Source of the DNA: Prevotella sp. P5-108 | GTDB lineage: Bacteria > Bacteroidota > Bacteroidia > Bacteroidales > Bacteroidaceae | DNA: 64,000 nt | Direction: 5' to 3' | NCBI RefSeq assembly: GCF_002251385.1 | Contig: NZ_NPJJ01000038.1 | Location: 1 to 64,000, forward strand | Shown here: in pieces, positions 44,328-53,680 of the stretch | How positions within the stretch are numbered: the first letter of the stretch is position 1 | Layout: each line of letters opens with the position of its first letter | Program-made: the position numbers and the translations under genes | Notes under the pieces: generated by a model | The model's input: the letters and a program-made list of their open reading frames with translations, nothing else | Databases searched by the model: none | What the model was told of the DNA's origin: nothing

Positions 44328-44427
44328 CGCACTGGCGGCGTATGCTGTGAAAGGCTGGACAACAATGGCTTGGGCAGAGGCTGTCGGGGTGTGGACAATG
44401 GAAAATGAAAAAAAACTACGGTTTTCC

Positions 44428-44458
44428 TTTGTATTGTCTATGACTTGCAGTAACTTTG
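44428..44458 (+). promoter_or_regulatory. Promoter of B12 operon
   Basis: TTTG (44428-44431), exactly 19 bp, TAACTTTG (44451-44458), directly upstream of the cobalamin riboswitch. Confidence 0.8.
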
Positions 44459-44467
44459 CACAAGCAA

Positions 44468-44655
44468 TTGGTTCATAGATTGATTAAAAAGGGAATCGGG
44501 TGCAACTCCCGAACAGTCCCGCTGCTGTGAACACCTGCGGCCTCGACAGGCGAGGCGGGCAAACCATCACGTCACTGACATTTTTTCGGGAAGACGGTTT
44601 GCCAGTGGTCATCACTGCGATGACAGAGGTGTGAGTCAGAATACCTGCCGTTGCT
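44468..44655 (+). ncRNA. Cobalamin riboswitch
   Basis: Contains the conserved core AAAAAGGGAATCGGGTGCAA, then CTCCCGAACAGTCCCGCTGC, TGTGA and, at the 3' side, GAGTCAGAATACCTGCC, which are hallmarks of the AdoCbl riboswitch. A kissing-loop/peripheral hairpin region lies between (GGTTTGCCAGTGGTC). It ends about 40 nt before the btuB start, so control may be transcriptional or translational. No clear poly-T terminator was seen in the leader. Confidence 0.95.
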
Positions 44656-44695
44656 ATATATATAATAAGGTGTATGGTCTGCGAGGACAGGCGAC

Positions 44696-46702
44696 ATGCC
44701 GACAGTAATGACAATGACAGTGAAACGCAACTTGGCTTTAATCCTGACGGTGCTTCTGATGACAGGAGCCACCTCGGTGTATGCCCAGCCGAAGGATACG
44801 GCGCGTGTGCATCGGCTTCCCGACGTGGTGGTCGACGGCCAGCAGCGTCGCATAGACAACTCGGCTCCCGTGCGCGTCATTGGCAGTGCCGACTATCTGC
44901 GCCTTGGTGTCACCGATGTCGCCGACGCCCTGAACCGTCTGGCTGGTGTCACGCTGCGCGACTATGGCGGTGCAGGCGGCATGAAGACCGTGTCGGTGCG
45001 TGGATATGGAGCTCAGCATACCGGTGTAAGCTATGACGGCGTGATGCTCAGCGAGATACAGAGCGGCGAGATAGACGTGTCGCGCTACTCGATAGACAAT
45101 GTGCAGAGCCTGAGTCTCACCATAGGCGATGGCGATGATATCTTTGTCACCGCGCGCCAAGCCACCACGCCTGCCGTGCTTGCCATCCAGAGTCTCACGC
45201 GGCTGCCCGCCGACCTCAAGCCCCATCTCACGGCACAGATGAGGCTGGGCTCGTGGGGCTATGCCAACCCCTTTGTACGCTATACCCAACGCATGGGGCG
45301 CAGCGTGGCACTCAGTGCTGTGGGCGACTATGTCTATGCCGACAACGACTATCCCTTCCGTCTGCGCAACGGCAATGTGACCACCATAGAGCGGCGCTCC
45401 AACAGCCGCATGTGCAGCGGTCATGCCGAGGTAAGCGGACTCTGGACGCCCAACGACCGCAGCAGTCTCTGGGCCAAGATATACTACTATGACAACGACC
45501 GCCAGCTGCCCGGCATCGTGCAATATTACACCAATGTGTGCGGACAGCAGTTGCACGACCGCAACTGGTTTGCCCAGACACGCTGGCTGTACCAGGCATC
45601 ACAGCGGCTGTCGCTCCGGCTGACAGCCAAGGCCAACTGGGCTTCATCGGCGTATCGCGATACACTCTTGCCCGACCGCCGTGATGATGCTACCTACCAG
45701 CAGCATGAGTATTATGGCTCGGCATCCATGCTCTATGCTCCCTGCAGAGATGTGGAGATAAACTATGCGGCTGACTACTGCTACAACAACCTGAGCAGCA
45801 GTCTGGCCACCGACCGCAGACCCTATCGCCATACACTATGGCAGACGGCGGCGGTGAAGTTTCAGCGCCAGCGCTTTACGGCTCTGGCTCGCGTGTTGTG
45901 GACACTTTGTCTCAACGGAGCTCATCGCGGCGATGCCCAGAGCGACATGCGGCGGTGGTCGCCTTCGCTCTCGCTCTCGTATCGGCTGATGGAAGACGAG
46001 GAACTCTATCTGCGCGCGTCGATGAAAGATATCTTCCGCGTGCCCACGTTCAATGAGTGCTATTTCCACCATTACGGCAGCCCCGACATCAGGCCGGAAA
46101 ACACGCGGCAGTACAACATAGGACTTACATGGCGCCACGCCTGGAGTCCCAGGCTCGTCGCCCAGGTGGCAGCCGACGCCTATCTCAACCGCATCAGCGA
46201 CAAGATAGTGGCGGTGCCCTACAATATGTTTATCTGGCGCACCATCAATATGGCCAAAGCCCGTGGTATGGGCGTCGATGGCGAAGCGAGAGTAGAGTGG
46301 ACTCCCTCTGCCGGTCACCGCATAGACCTGTCGGCGTCGTACACCTATCAGCGTGTGGCCAACCGCACCGATGCGTCGTCGCCACACTATGGCAAGCAGG
46401 TTCCCTACCAGCCCCTCAATCAGGGCAGCGCCTCGGTGGGATGGGAGAACCCCTGGATCTCGCTCTCCCTGCACGGTCAGGCCGCCAGCGGCCGATGGGC
46501 TACGCCCAACCACTATGAGGGTACACATATCGGTGGTTATGCCGACGTGGGACTTACCGCCTATCGCAATATGATGGTCGGCAAGACACGCCTGCAGCTG
46601 CGCGCCGATGTCGAAAACATCCTGGGCCATCAGTATGAGATAGTGGCGCATTACCCCATGCCCCGTACCCACTGGCGCATGAGTGTCAAAATGGAATTAT
46701 AA
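44696..46702 (+). CDS. btuB: TonB-dependent vitamin B12 receptor BtuB
   Basis: 668 residues in the outer membrane. A signal peptide (KRNLALILTVLLMTGATSVYA) is followed by a TonB-box-like VVVDGQQR and a plug domain (DVADALNRLAGVTLRDYGG, VSVRGYGAQHTGVSYDG). The 22-strand barrel ends with the aromatic C-terminus (HWRMSVKMEL). Start ATG 44696; ATGs at codons 5 and 7 are alternatives. Its place right after a cobalamin riboswitch and before BtuG, BtuF and BtuC makes B12 or another corrinoid the expected substrate. Confidence 0.93.
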   Translation: MPTVMTMTVKRNLALILTVLLMTGATSVYAQPKDTARVHRLPDVVVDGQQRRIDNSAPVRVIGSADYLRLGVTDVADALNRLAGVTLRDYGGAGGMKTVSVRGYGAQHTGVSYDGVMLSEIQSGEIDVSRYSIDNVQSLSLTIGDGDDIFVTARQATTPAVLAIQSLTRLPADLKPHLTAQMRLGSWGYANPFVRYTQRMGRSVALSAVGDYVYADNDYPFRLRNGNVTTIERRSNSRMCSGHAEVSGLWTPNDRSSLWAKIYYYDNDRQLPGIVQYYTNVCGQQLHDRNWFAQTRWLYQASQRLSLRLTAKANWASSAYRDTLLPDRRDDATYQQHEYYGSASMLYAPCRDVEINYAADYCYNNLSSSLATDRRPYRHTLWQTAAVKFQRQRFTALARVLWTLCLNGAHRGDAQSDMRRWSPSLSLSYRLMEDEELYLRASMKDIFRVPTFNECYFHHYGSPDIRPENTRQYNIGLTWRHAWSPRLVAQVAADAYLNRISDKIVAVPYNMFIWRTINMAKARGMGVDGEARVEWTPSAGHRIDLSASYTYQRVANRTDASSPHYGKQVPYQPLNQGSASVGWENPWISLSLHGQAASGRWATPNHYEGTHIGGYADVGLTAYRNMMVGKTRLQLRADVENILGHQYEIVAHYPMPRTHWRMSVKMEL

Positions 46703-46720
46703 CAACAATTATAAACAACA

Positions 46721-47860
46721 ATGACAATGAAAAAAAGTTTCTTAGCTATGGTGGCGCTCCTCGTAAGCGCTCCGCTGTTCTTCACATCATGTAACGACGA
46801 CAACGGCCCATCCTTTCACTACGAGGTAGTATCTGACGGTGCCTTTATCGTCAACTCCGGCAATATGTACTCATCTATTGACGGTTCGCTCACAGGCATC
46901 AACTATGCCTCTAATGTTGCGATGCAGAAGGTGTTTGCTGCCAACAACGGAGGACAGAGCCTCGGCTCAACCCCCAATGACGGACTGGTGTATGGCGACA
47001 AAATGTATGTAGTAGTCGATGGCTCGAATACTGTAGAGGTAATCAACAAGAAGACCATGCAGCGTATCAAGCAGATCAAGACTACCGAACTGCTGGGTGC
47101 AGCTGAAGGCAAGTCGCCCCGCCACATCATCGCTGGCAACGGCCACATCTTCTTCACCACCTATGGCGGTTATGTGGCTGCTGTCGATACTGTCAATTTC
47201 AAGCTCACAGCCAAGTACAAGGTTGGCTCTTTTCCCGAGGGTCTGGCTGGTTATGCCAGCAGCATCGTCGTGGCCAACTCTGACTATGCCAAGGGTCACG
47301 GCAATATCTCTATCATCAACCTCGGTACCGGCGAAGTGGAGACCCGCAATGTAGAGGGCATCAACAATCCCCAGAAGGTATTCATCAACAACGGCAATGT
47401 CTATATCCTCGACTGGGTGTACTATGAGGGTGAGTATCCCAACTCAGTAGAGAAGGGCGAAAGCGCCATAAAGTATCTCGCCGGAAACAAGGCTACCAAG
47501 GTGACCGATGCCTACTATGCCAGCATGCTCAACGGCAAGCTGTATATCATCAGCAATCCCTACGCCGTGGCCAAATATAGTGTCTGCGACCTCAACAGTA
47601 ATCCCTATCAGGGCACTACCACTCCGCTCAACCTCTCTGAGGGCGTCTTCTCTCCTGCCGGCATCGATGTAGACCCTGCTACAGGCGAAATCTTTGTTCT
47701 CTCTTACAACCAGGGTGAGAATGGTTATGCCGATTATTACAGCAATGGTTATGTGAAGCGATACAGCAAGAACGGAAGCTATATGTACAGTTATGACACT
47801 GGCGTAGGTCCTTGTGCTGTGTTCTTCAATGTAGGTGTGAAGACCATATTCGACAACTAA
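46721..47860 (+). CDS. BtuG-like surface lipoprotein, beta-propeller
   Basis: 379 residues. A lipoprotein signal (LFFTSCNDDNG) precedes a seven-bladed YncE/YVTN-type beta-propeller (repeated KMYVVVDGSNTVEVINKKT, GHIFFTTYGGYVAAVDT, GNISIINLGTGEV). In gut Bacteroides, BtuG is a surface lipoprotein that binds B12 with very high affinity and hands it to BtuB. Position between btuB and btuF, propeller fold and lipobox all fit that role. The assignment is by family features and context, not by a specific binding motif. Confidence 0.85.
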   Translation: MTMKKSFLAMVALLVSAPLFFTSCNDDNGPSFHYEVVSDGAFIVNSGNMYSSIDGSLTGINYASNVAMQKVFAANNGGQSLGSTPNDGLVYGDKMYVVVDGSNTVEVINKKTMQRIKQIKTTELLGAAEGKSPRHIIAGNGHIFFTTYGGYVAAVDTVNFKLTAKYKVGSFPEGLAGYASSIVVANSDYAKGHGNISIINLGTGEVETRNVEGINNPQKVFINNGNVYILDWVYYEGEYPNSVEKGESAIKYLAGNKATKVTDAYYASMLNGKLYIISNPYAVAKYSVCDLNSNPYQGTTTPLNLSEGVFSPAGIDVDPATGEIFVLSYNQGENGYADYYSNGYVKRYSKNGSYMYSYDTGVGPCAVFFNVGVKTIFDN

Positions 47861-47870
47861 AACTGTCGCG

Positions 47871-48947
47871 ATGAACCCTTTGCGCTCTATAATATATATA
47901 ATAGGTATTGTTGCCGTCCTGACGTCGTGTCAAGGCGGCAACAATCGTGTTGTGACTCTCGAGAAGGGCGACACGGTGAGGTTTGACTACGCCACTCTGC
48001 TCACCGTGGTACGCTATAGCGACCACACCCATGTGGAGATAGCCAACCCGTGGGTCAAGGGAAGCGTGCTGCGGAGCTATGACATATCCCGCCCGCTGGG
48101 TAAGGCGGTGGTGACCACCACGGCACATTGCCAGTTGCTGGCATGGTTGGGCAAGACCGCGGCCATCGCCGGCGTGTGCGACAGCCGCTATATCGGAGTG
48201 GATGAAGTGAGGAAGAGACTGGCCGCTGGCAAGACTGTCGACTGTGGCAACTCGATGAACCCCGATGTGGAGCGTATCGCAGAGATAGGCGCCGACGCCA
48301 TCATCGTATCTCCCTTTGAGCATAGCGGTGGCTACGGCCGGTTGGAGAAGACCGGCGTGACCATCATCGAAGCCGCCGACTATATGGAGCCTTCGCCGCT
48401 GGCCCGTGCTGAATGGATGAGGCTCTATGGCATCCTCTTCGGTTGCGAAGAGCAGGCCGACTCGCTCTTCCATGTCGTTGACAGCACGTATAATAGTTTG
48501 CGTCGTGAGGCAATAAAACTCCCCGAGGGCCGTTCTCTACTTATAGAGCGCAAGACGGGCAGCGTGTGGTATTGTCCTGGTGGTCGGAGTACGGTGGGCA
48601 CGCTCATCGCCGACGCCCACGGACGCTATCCCTGGATGGGCGATGACCACAGCGGTTCGCTCACGCTCGCTCCCGAGCAGGTGGTAGAGCGCGGCGCCCA
48701 TGCCGATGCCTGGATGTTTGTCTATTCGGGCAAGCCCATCACGCTGCGTGATTTGGCGGGCGAGTATGCGGGTTACAAAATCCTCGACGCCTTCCGCCAC
48801 GGCGAGGTCTATGGCTGTAATACCGACAGCGTCAATTATTTTGAGGAAATTCCCTTCCGTCCCGATTACCTGCTGCGCGACTATATACAGATAGTCCATC
48901 CCGGAGCGGGAAAGGGCGGGCTAAGATACTATAAGCGCATTGACTAA
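47871..48947 (+). CDS. btuF: B12 ABC transporter substrate-binding lipoprotein BtuF
   Basis: 358 residues. Lipobox in VAVLTSCQGGN. Class III periplasmic binding protein fold: first lobe with VVTTTAHCQLLAWLG, helix, then ERIAEIGADAIIVSPFEH and second lobe with PGGRSTVGTLIADAHGRYPW. Accepts corrinoid in the periplasm and delivers it to BtuC. It starts 10 bp after btuG and overlaps btuC by 8 bp. Confidence 0.9.
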   Translation: MNPLRSIIYIIGIVAVLTSCQGGNNRVVTLEKGDTVRFDYATLLTVVRYSDHTHVEIANPWVKGSVLRSYDISRPLGKAVVTTTAHCQLLAWLGKTAAIAGVCDSRYIGVDEVRKRLAAGKTVDCGNSMNPDVERIAEIGADAIIVSPFEHSGGYGRLEKTGVTIIEAADYMEPSPLARAEWMRLYGILFGCEEQADSLFHVVDSTYNSLRREAIKLPEGRSLLIERKTGSVWYCPGGRSTVGTLIADAHGRYPWMGDDHSGSLTLAPEQVVERGAHADAWMFVYSGKPITLRDLAGEYAGYKILDAFRHGEVYGCNTDSVNYFEEIPFRPDYLLRDYIQIVHPGAGKGGLRYYKRID

Positions 48948-49947
48948 GACTATCTACATAGGACTGGCAGCGGCTATGGCATGTCTCTTCATGGCCGGAC
49001 TGATGACGGGCAGCGTGTCTATACCCTGCTCGGCGGTGTGGCATGTACTCGTGGGCGACAAGGCAGCCGTGAGCGAGAGCTGGAGGTTCATTATCCTTGA
49101 GTCGCGTCTGCCCCAGATGGTCACTGCCATGCTGAGCGGTGCCTGTCTGGCCACTGCCGGACTGATGATGCAGACCGTCTTCCGCAACCCATTGGCTGGC
49201 CCCGACGTGTTCGGTATCAATGGTGGTGCCGGACTGGGCGTGGCGCTGGTGATGCTTCTGGCTGGAGGCAGTGTGACTCTGGGTACGCTCGGAGTCACGG
49301 GCAATGTGGCGATACTCGCTGCCGCCTTTGCCGGATCCATGGCTGTGATGGCGATTATCCTGTTCAGCTCTACCTTGGTGCGCGACGGCGTGATGTTGCT
49401 CGTCATCGGTATCATGGTGGGCTATCTGTCCTCGTCGGTCGTCACTCTGCTCAACTACAGCGCCACCGAACAGGGCATACGCTCGTTCATGTTGTGGGGC
49501 ATGGGCAGTCTGGATGGCGTCACCCCGTTGCTTCTGCCGCTCTATGTCACCATCACGCTGGCGGCACTCGTGCTCAGTCTGCTCATGGTGAAGCCCCTCA
49601 ACCTCCTCTCGCTTGGCGACAACTATGCCCGCAATCTCGGGCTCAACACGCGGCGTGCCCGCAACTATGCCCTGCTGCTCACCGGTCTGCTCACGGCTGT
49701 GGTGACTGCCTATTGTGGTCCTATCGCGTTTATAGGACTGGCTGTGCCGCATATCGCGAGGCTCCTGACGGTTACCGACGATATGCGTAGGCTGCTGCCC
49801 ATAACCATGCTCACTGGGGCGGTGATCACCATGGCTTGTCATCTGCTCTGCTTTGTGCCCGGAGAGGCAGGCATGTTGCCCCTCAATGCCGTGACACCGC
49901 TCATCGGAGCTCCGGTAATCATATATGTCATCATCCGTAAACGATAA
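48940..49947 (+). CDS. btuC: B12 ABC transporter permease BtuC (FecCD family)
   Basis: 335 residues, about ten membrane helices. Family motifs: ESRLPQMVTAMLSGACLATAG, MQTVFRNPLAGPDVFGINGGA and the cytoplasmic coupling region VTAYCGPIAFIGLAVPHIARLL. The start appears to be TTG 48940, inside the end of btuF; the first in-frame ATG is 12 codons later and would remove part of helix 1. No ATPase gene (btuD) follows; the next gene is the adenosyltransferase. Confidence 0.93.
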   Translation: MTKTIYIGLAAAMACLFMAGLMTGSVSIPCSAVWHVLVGDKAAVSESWRFIILESRLPQMVTAMLSGACLATAGLMMQTVFRNPLAGPDVFGINGGAGLGVALVMLLAGGSVTLGTLGVTGNVAILAAAFAGSMAVMAIILFSSTLVRDGVMLLVIGIMVGYLSSSVVTLLNYSATEQGIRSFMLWGMGSLDGVTPLLLPLYVTITLAALVLSLLMVKPLNLLSLGDNYARNLGLNTRRARNYALLLTGLLTAVVTAYCGPIAFIGLAVPHIARLLTVTDDMRRLLPITMLTGAVITMACHLLCFVPGEAGMLPLNAVTPLIGAPVIIYVIIRKR

Positions 49948-49958
49948 ACCTTTAGACT

Positions 49959-50450
49959 ATGAACAAGATAACCACTCGACGTGGTGACAAGGGTCAGACC
50001 GACCTGTTAGACCACCAGCGTGTGAACAAGACCGACTGCCGCATCGAGGCCAACGGCGAGATAGACGAACTCATGGCTCTCCTGGGAATGCTCAAAGCTA
50101 AGCCTGAGTTGCCCGAGAGTATGCGTATCAAGATAGAGCATATCCAGATGATGCTGATGGCAGTGATGAAGCATGTGGCGAGTTCGGGTGCTACGCAGGT
50201 AGGCATCCTCCAGGCCGACATCGACGATATGGAGCGTTACATGAACGAGACTCCCACAGAGGGTTGTTTCCGTTTTGTGCTTCCGGGACACTCGCCCATA
50301 GAAGCATTGATGCAGTTTGTTCGCGCGAAGGTACGCACAGTGGAGCGCAGGCTATGTGCCGTCAATGCCGTCATACCTCTGCACCCCACCGTGATAATCT
50401 ACATCAACCGCCTTTCAGACTATCTATTCTTCATGGCTTCGCAGGCGTGA
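49959..50450 (+). CDS. Cob(I)alamin adenosyltransferase, PduO type
   Basis: 163 residues. The ATP-binding N-terminus is TTRRGDKGQTDLL, followed by RVNKTDCRIEANGEIDEL. The C-terminal motif INRLSDYLFFMA matches the PduO fold. Converts imported corrinoid to adenosylcobalamin in the cytosol. Slightly shorter than common PduO enzymes (about 185). It closes the B12 operon and is followed by a strong terminator. Confidence 0.92.
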   Translation: MNKITTRRGDKGQTDLLDHQRVNKTDCRIEANGEIDELMALLGMLKAKPELPESMRIKIEHIQMMLMAVMKHVASSGATQVGILQADIDDMERYMNETPTEGCFRFVLPGHSPIEALMQFVRAKVRTVERRLCAVNAVIPLHPTVIIYINRLSDYLFFMASQA

Positions 50451-50482
50451 GCCGAGGTGCATGCGAAGTAGCCCAAAACCAA

Positions 50483-50527
50483 AACCGCCAGACTGTAGCG
50501 TATCTCTGCTCTTCAGTCTGGCGGTTT
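50483..50527. terminator. Bidirectional terminator of B12 operon and pheS
   Basis: AACCGCCAGACTG (50483-50495) pairs with CAGTCTGGCGGTT (50514-50526); flanked by TTTGTTG on plus and a GGTTTTGG tract on minus. Confidence 0.85.
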
Positions 50528-50552
50528 GTTGAATCTATTGTTTCTCTCGGCG

Positions 50553-51593
50553 TTATGAGTGTGCCGATGTGAACTCTTCGAGGAAACGGCTGTCGTTTTC
50601 GGAGAACATGCGCAGGTCGCTCACACGGTATTTGAGGTTGGTGATGCGCTCTACGCCCATGCCGAATGCGTAGCCGGTGTAGACCTTGCTGTCTATGCCG
50701 CACGCCTCGAGGACATTGGGGTCGACCATGCCACATCCCAAAATCTCGACCCATCCTGTGTGCTTGCAGAAGCTACATCCCTTGCCGCCGCAGATGTGAC
50801 AACTGATGTCCATCTCTGCACTGGGCTCAGTGAAGGGGAAGTAGCTGGGACGGAGACGAATCTTGGTGTCGGCGCCGAACATTTCGCGGGCGAAGGTGAG
50901 CAACACCTGCTTGAGGTCGGTGAAGCTGACATTCTTGTCGACATACAGACCTTCGACCTGATGGAAGAAGCAGTGGGCGCGGGCAGAGATAGCCTCGTTG
51001 CGATACACTCTACCGGGGCAGATGATGCGGATTGGAGGTTCGTGACACTCCATATAGTGCGACTGGTCGCCAGAGGTGTGGCTACGCAGCAGGATGTTCT
51101 TGGTCACGTCGTCAGGATGCTGCTCCAGGAAGAAAGTGTCCTGCATGTCGCGGGCGGGGTGGTCGGCGGCAAAGTTGAGCATGGTAAACACGTGCTTGTC
51201 GTCGTCCATCTCGGGACCGTCGGCGAGGGTGAAGCCCATACGCGAGAAGATGTCGATGATTTCGTTCTTGACGATAGTCAGCGGGTGGCGCGCGCCAAGG
51301 GCGATGGGGTAGGGAGTACAGGTGAGGTCTACATGGCAACAGCTGTCCTCGGTGTTCTCAATCTGCTCTTTCAGTTCGTTTATCTTGCCTTGTACGGTCT
51401 GCTTCAGTTCGTTGATTTTCATACCCACCGTCTTTTTCTGGTCGGCGGGGACATCTCTGAATTCTGCCATAAGGGCGGTGATGGCGCCTTTCTTGCTCAG
51501 GTATTTCAACCTTAGCTGCTCAACCTCCTCGGCGCTCTTTGCGCTCAGGTTTTCCACCTCCTTCAGCAGTTCTTCTATCTTGTCGGTTATCAT
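50553..51593 (-). CDS. pheS: Phenylalanyl-tRNA synthetase alpha subunit
   Basis: 346 residues. Coiled-coil N-terminus (about 1-85), then the class II catalytic core: HPLTIVKNEIIDIFSRMGF, motif 2 in RVYRNEAISARAHCFFHQVE, and motif 3 in GYAFGMGVERITNLKY. Charges tRNA-Phe with the beta subunit, which is not in this window. A minus-strand TACCTTTG box at 51623-51630 gives a leader of about 25 nt. Confidence 0.97.
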   Translation of the reverse strand: MITDKIEELLKEVENLSAKSAEEVEQLRLKYLSKKGAITALMAEFRDVPADQKKTVGMKINELKQTVQGKINELKEQIENTEDSCCHVDLTCTPYPIALGARHPLTIVKNEIIDIFSRMGFTLADGPEMDDDKHVFTMLNFAADHPARDMQDTFFLEQHPDDVTKNILLRSHTSGDQSHYMECHEPPIRIICPGRVYRNEAISARAHCFFHQVEGLYVDKNVSFTDLKQVLLTFAREMFGADTKIRLRPSYFPFTEPSAEMDISCHICGGKGCSFCKHTGWVEILGCGMVDPNVLEACGIDSKVYTGYAFGMGVERITNLKYRVSDLRMFSENDSRFLEEFTSAHS

Positions 51594-51763
51594 AATTACA
51601 TTAATATATTATAAATTCGTTGCAAAGGTAATATTTTTGGTGGAAAATAAAAAATATATCGAAATAAAGTTGTACTTTTGCAGCGATTTGAGAGCCCGGG
51701 ACCAGAGATAGTGTACTTATTGTCCCGTATGGTTTTACGATTATTATAAAAGAGATTTTGAAC

Positions 51764-52618
51764 ATGAGAAAGTGTTCCTTACTGATGATGTTGGTGATTG
51801 TCGTTCTGGCAATCGCTTTTTCCACTACGGCATGTACAGACAAGAAGCCTGAAGCTGTTGACAGTGTGGCTGTGTCTGATACCATAGACACTGTGCCCGA
51901 AGACACGTTGGTGACCATGATAGAGGAGCAGCCTATGCCCAAGGCCGCCGACGAACTCTTCGACGATTTCTTCTTCAACTTTGCCGGAAACAAGAAGCTC
52001 CAGCGCAAGCGTATTGTCTTCCCCCTGCCCGTGTATGCCGAGGAAGAGTTTCTCCACAATATCTCTGCGCGCCAGTGGAAGATCGACCACTTCTTTATGC
52101 ACCAGGAGTATTACACCCTGATTTTCGATTCGCGCAGCCAGATGAACTTGGTCAAGGATACCACCATCCACCATGTTGTGGTCGAGAAGATTCATCTCGC
52201 CGACGAGCAGGTCAAGCAGTATGTCTTTGACCGCATCAACGGCCTGTGGAAACTTACGAAGATAGTCCACCACTCGGCGCGCCGCGGATACAACGCCAGC
52301 TTCCTGGCCTTCTACAACCATTTTGCCACAGACTCCCTCTTCCAGACTCGCAGCCTTGAAGACGAGGTTACCTTTACCGCCCCCGACCCTGATGACGACT
52401 TTGCCACCATTACCGGCACCATGCTCCCCGAGCAGTGGGACGCCTTCAAGCCTACATTCTTCCCCCACGGCACTATCTATAACATTCTCTACGGCCAGCA
52501 TTACACCGAGAGCAGACACAAGATATTTGTCGTGCGTGGCATTTCCAATGGGCTAGAGATGGAGATGACCTTCAACCGCCGTCAGGGCCGTTGGCGTCTG
52601 TCAAGTTTCAGTTATTAA
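51764..52618 (+). CDS. DUF4348 lipoprotein
   Basis: 284 residues from ATG 51764. The lipobox is STTACTDKK, followed by a Thr/Asp/Pro-rich linker. A DUF4348-type domain spans about residues 60-284 (ADELFDDFFFNFAGNKKLQR, RIVFPLPVYAEE, and the repeat-like WDAFKPTFFPHGTIYNILYG). The two halves look similar, as in NTF2/LolA-like tandem folds. A plus-strand TACTTTTG box lies at 51673-51680. It precedes murB by 22 bp and may share its transcript. Function unknown. Confidence 0.85.
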   Translation: MRKCSLLMMLVIVVLAIAFSTTACTDKKPEAVDSVAVSDTIDTVPEDTLVTMIEEQPMPKAADELFDDFFFNFAGNKKLQRKRIVFPLPVYAEEEFLHNISARQWKIDHFFMHQEYYTLIFDSRSQMNLVKDTTIHHVVVEKIHLADEQVKQYVFDRINGLWKLTKIVHHSARRGYNASFLAFYNHFATDSLFQTRSLEDEVTFTAPDPDDDFATITGTMLPEQWDAFKPTFFPHGTIYNILYGQHYTESRHKIFVVRGISNGLEMEMTFNRRQGRWRLSSFSY

Positions 52619-52640
52619 TCTTCTTATACCCCCTATACCG

Positions 52641-53666
52641 ATGAAGGATATCAGAGACCATTCACTCTTGGCGCACAATACCTTTGGTATCGATGCGCGC
52701 TGTCGTCGCTACCTCGAATATGCCAGCGTAGATGAGGCCCAGACCATCTGCCGCCAACTCTCCACCACCGACTATCCACTGCTGATTATCGGCGAGGGTA
52801 GCAATCTGCTGCTCACTGCCGACTATCCCGCCACGGTCATTACCCCCGAGGCGAGGTTTGATGTGCAGGTGGTTGCCGAAGACCCCGATGGAGAGACCGT
52901 AGACATAGAGTGCTGGGCAGGAACCACCTTCGACGATGTGGTGGCCTATGCCGTAGACCACGGATGGCACGGCGCCGAAAACCTGTCGCTTATCCCCGGC
53001 GAGGTGGGAGCCTCTGCCGTGCAGAACATCGGAGCCTACGGAGCCGAGGCCCAAGACATCATCGTGCGCGTCAAGGCTGTAGAGATAGCCACGGGCAACG
53101 TGGTCGAAATCCTTGCCGCCGACTGCGAGTATGGGTATCGCCAGAGCCGCTTCAAGCACGAGTGGCGCGACCGCTACCTCATCACCTCTGTCGTCTATCG
53201 CCTCTCGCGCCGCTTCTCACCGCGTCTCGACTATGGCAACATCAGGGCTACGCTTACCGAGCGGGGCATAGACGTGCCCACAGCCCACGAGCTGCGCCAG
53301 GCCATAATCGATATACGCCATGCCAAGCTGCCCGACCCCAAAGTTGAGGGCAATGCCGGCAGTTTCTTTATGAACCCCATCGTTTCCCAGCACCATTTCG
53401 AGCAACTTCTTGCACTCTATCCTGATATGCCTCATTATCGCATCGATGCTGACCATGTCAAGATACCTGCGGGATGGATGATAGACCAGTGCGGATGGCG
53501 TGGACGCACCGTAGGTCATGTGGGTGTGCACGCACGCCAGGCTCTGGTGCTCGTCAACCATGGCGGTGCCACCGGCGCCGAGGTCGTGGCGCTCTACCAG
53601 ACCATCCAGCGCGATGTCAAAGACCGCTTTGGCATTGACATCCACCCCGAAGTCAATGTGAAATAA
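52641..53666 (+). CDS. murB: UDP-N-acetylenolpyruvoylglucosamine reductase
   Basis: 341 residues. FAD enzyme that makes UDP-MurNAc for peptidoglycan. FAD-binding motifs are NTFGIDARC and LIIGEGSNLLL; substrate site LSLIPGEVGASAVQNIGAYG; catalytic Ser in VEGNAGSFFMNP. Belongs to the longer type I MurB (E. coli-like). It is followed 14 bp later by the PhnP-like hydrolase gene. Confidence 0.97.
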   Translation: MKDIRDHSLLAHNTFGIDARCRRYLEYASVDEAQTICRQLSTTDYPLLIIGEGSNLLLTADYPATVITPEARFDVQVVAEDPDGETVDIECWAGTTFDDVVAYAVDHGWHGAENLSLIPGEVGASAVQNIGAYGAEAQDIIVRVKAVEIATGNVVEILAADCEYGYRQSRFKHEWRDRYLITSVVYRLSRRFSPRLDYGNIRATLTERGIDVPTAHELRQAIIDIRHAKLPDPKVEGNAGSFFMNPIVSQHHFEQLLALYPDMPHYRIDADHVKIPAGWMIDQCGWRGRTVGHVGVHARQALVLVNHGGATGAEVVALYQTIQRDVKDRFGIDIHPEVNVK

Positions 53667-53680
53667 CCCCGTATACATCC

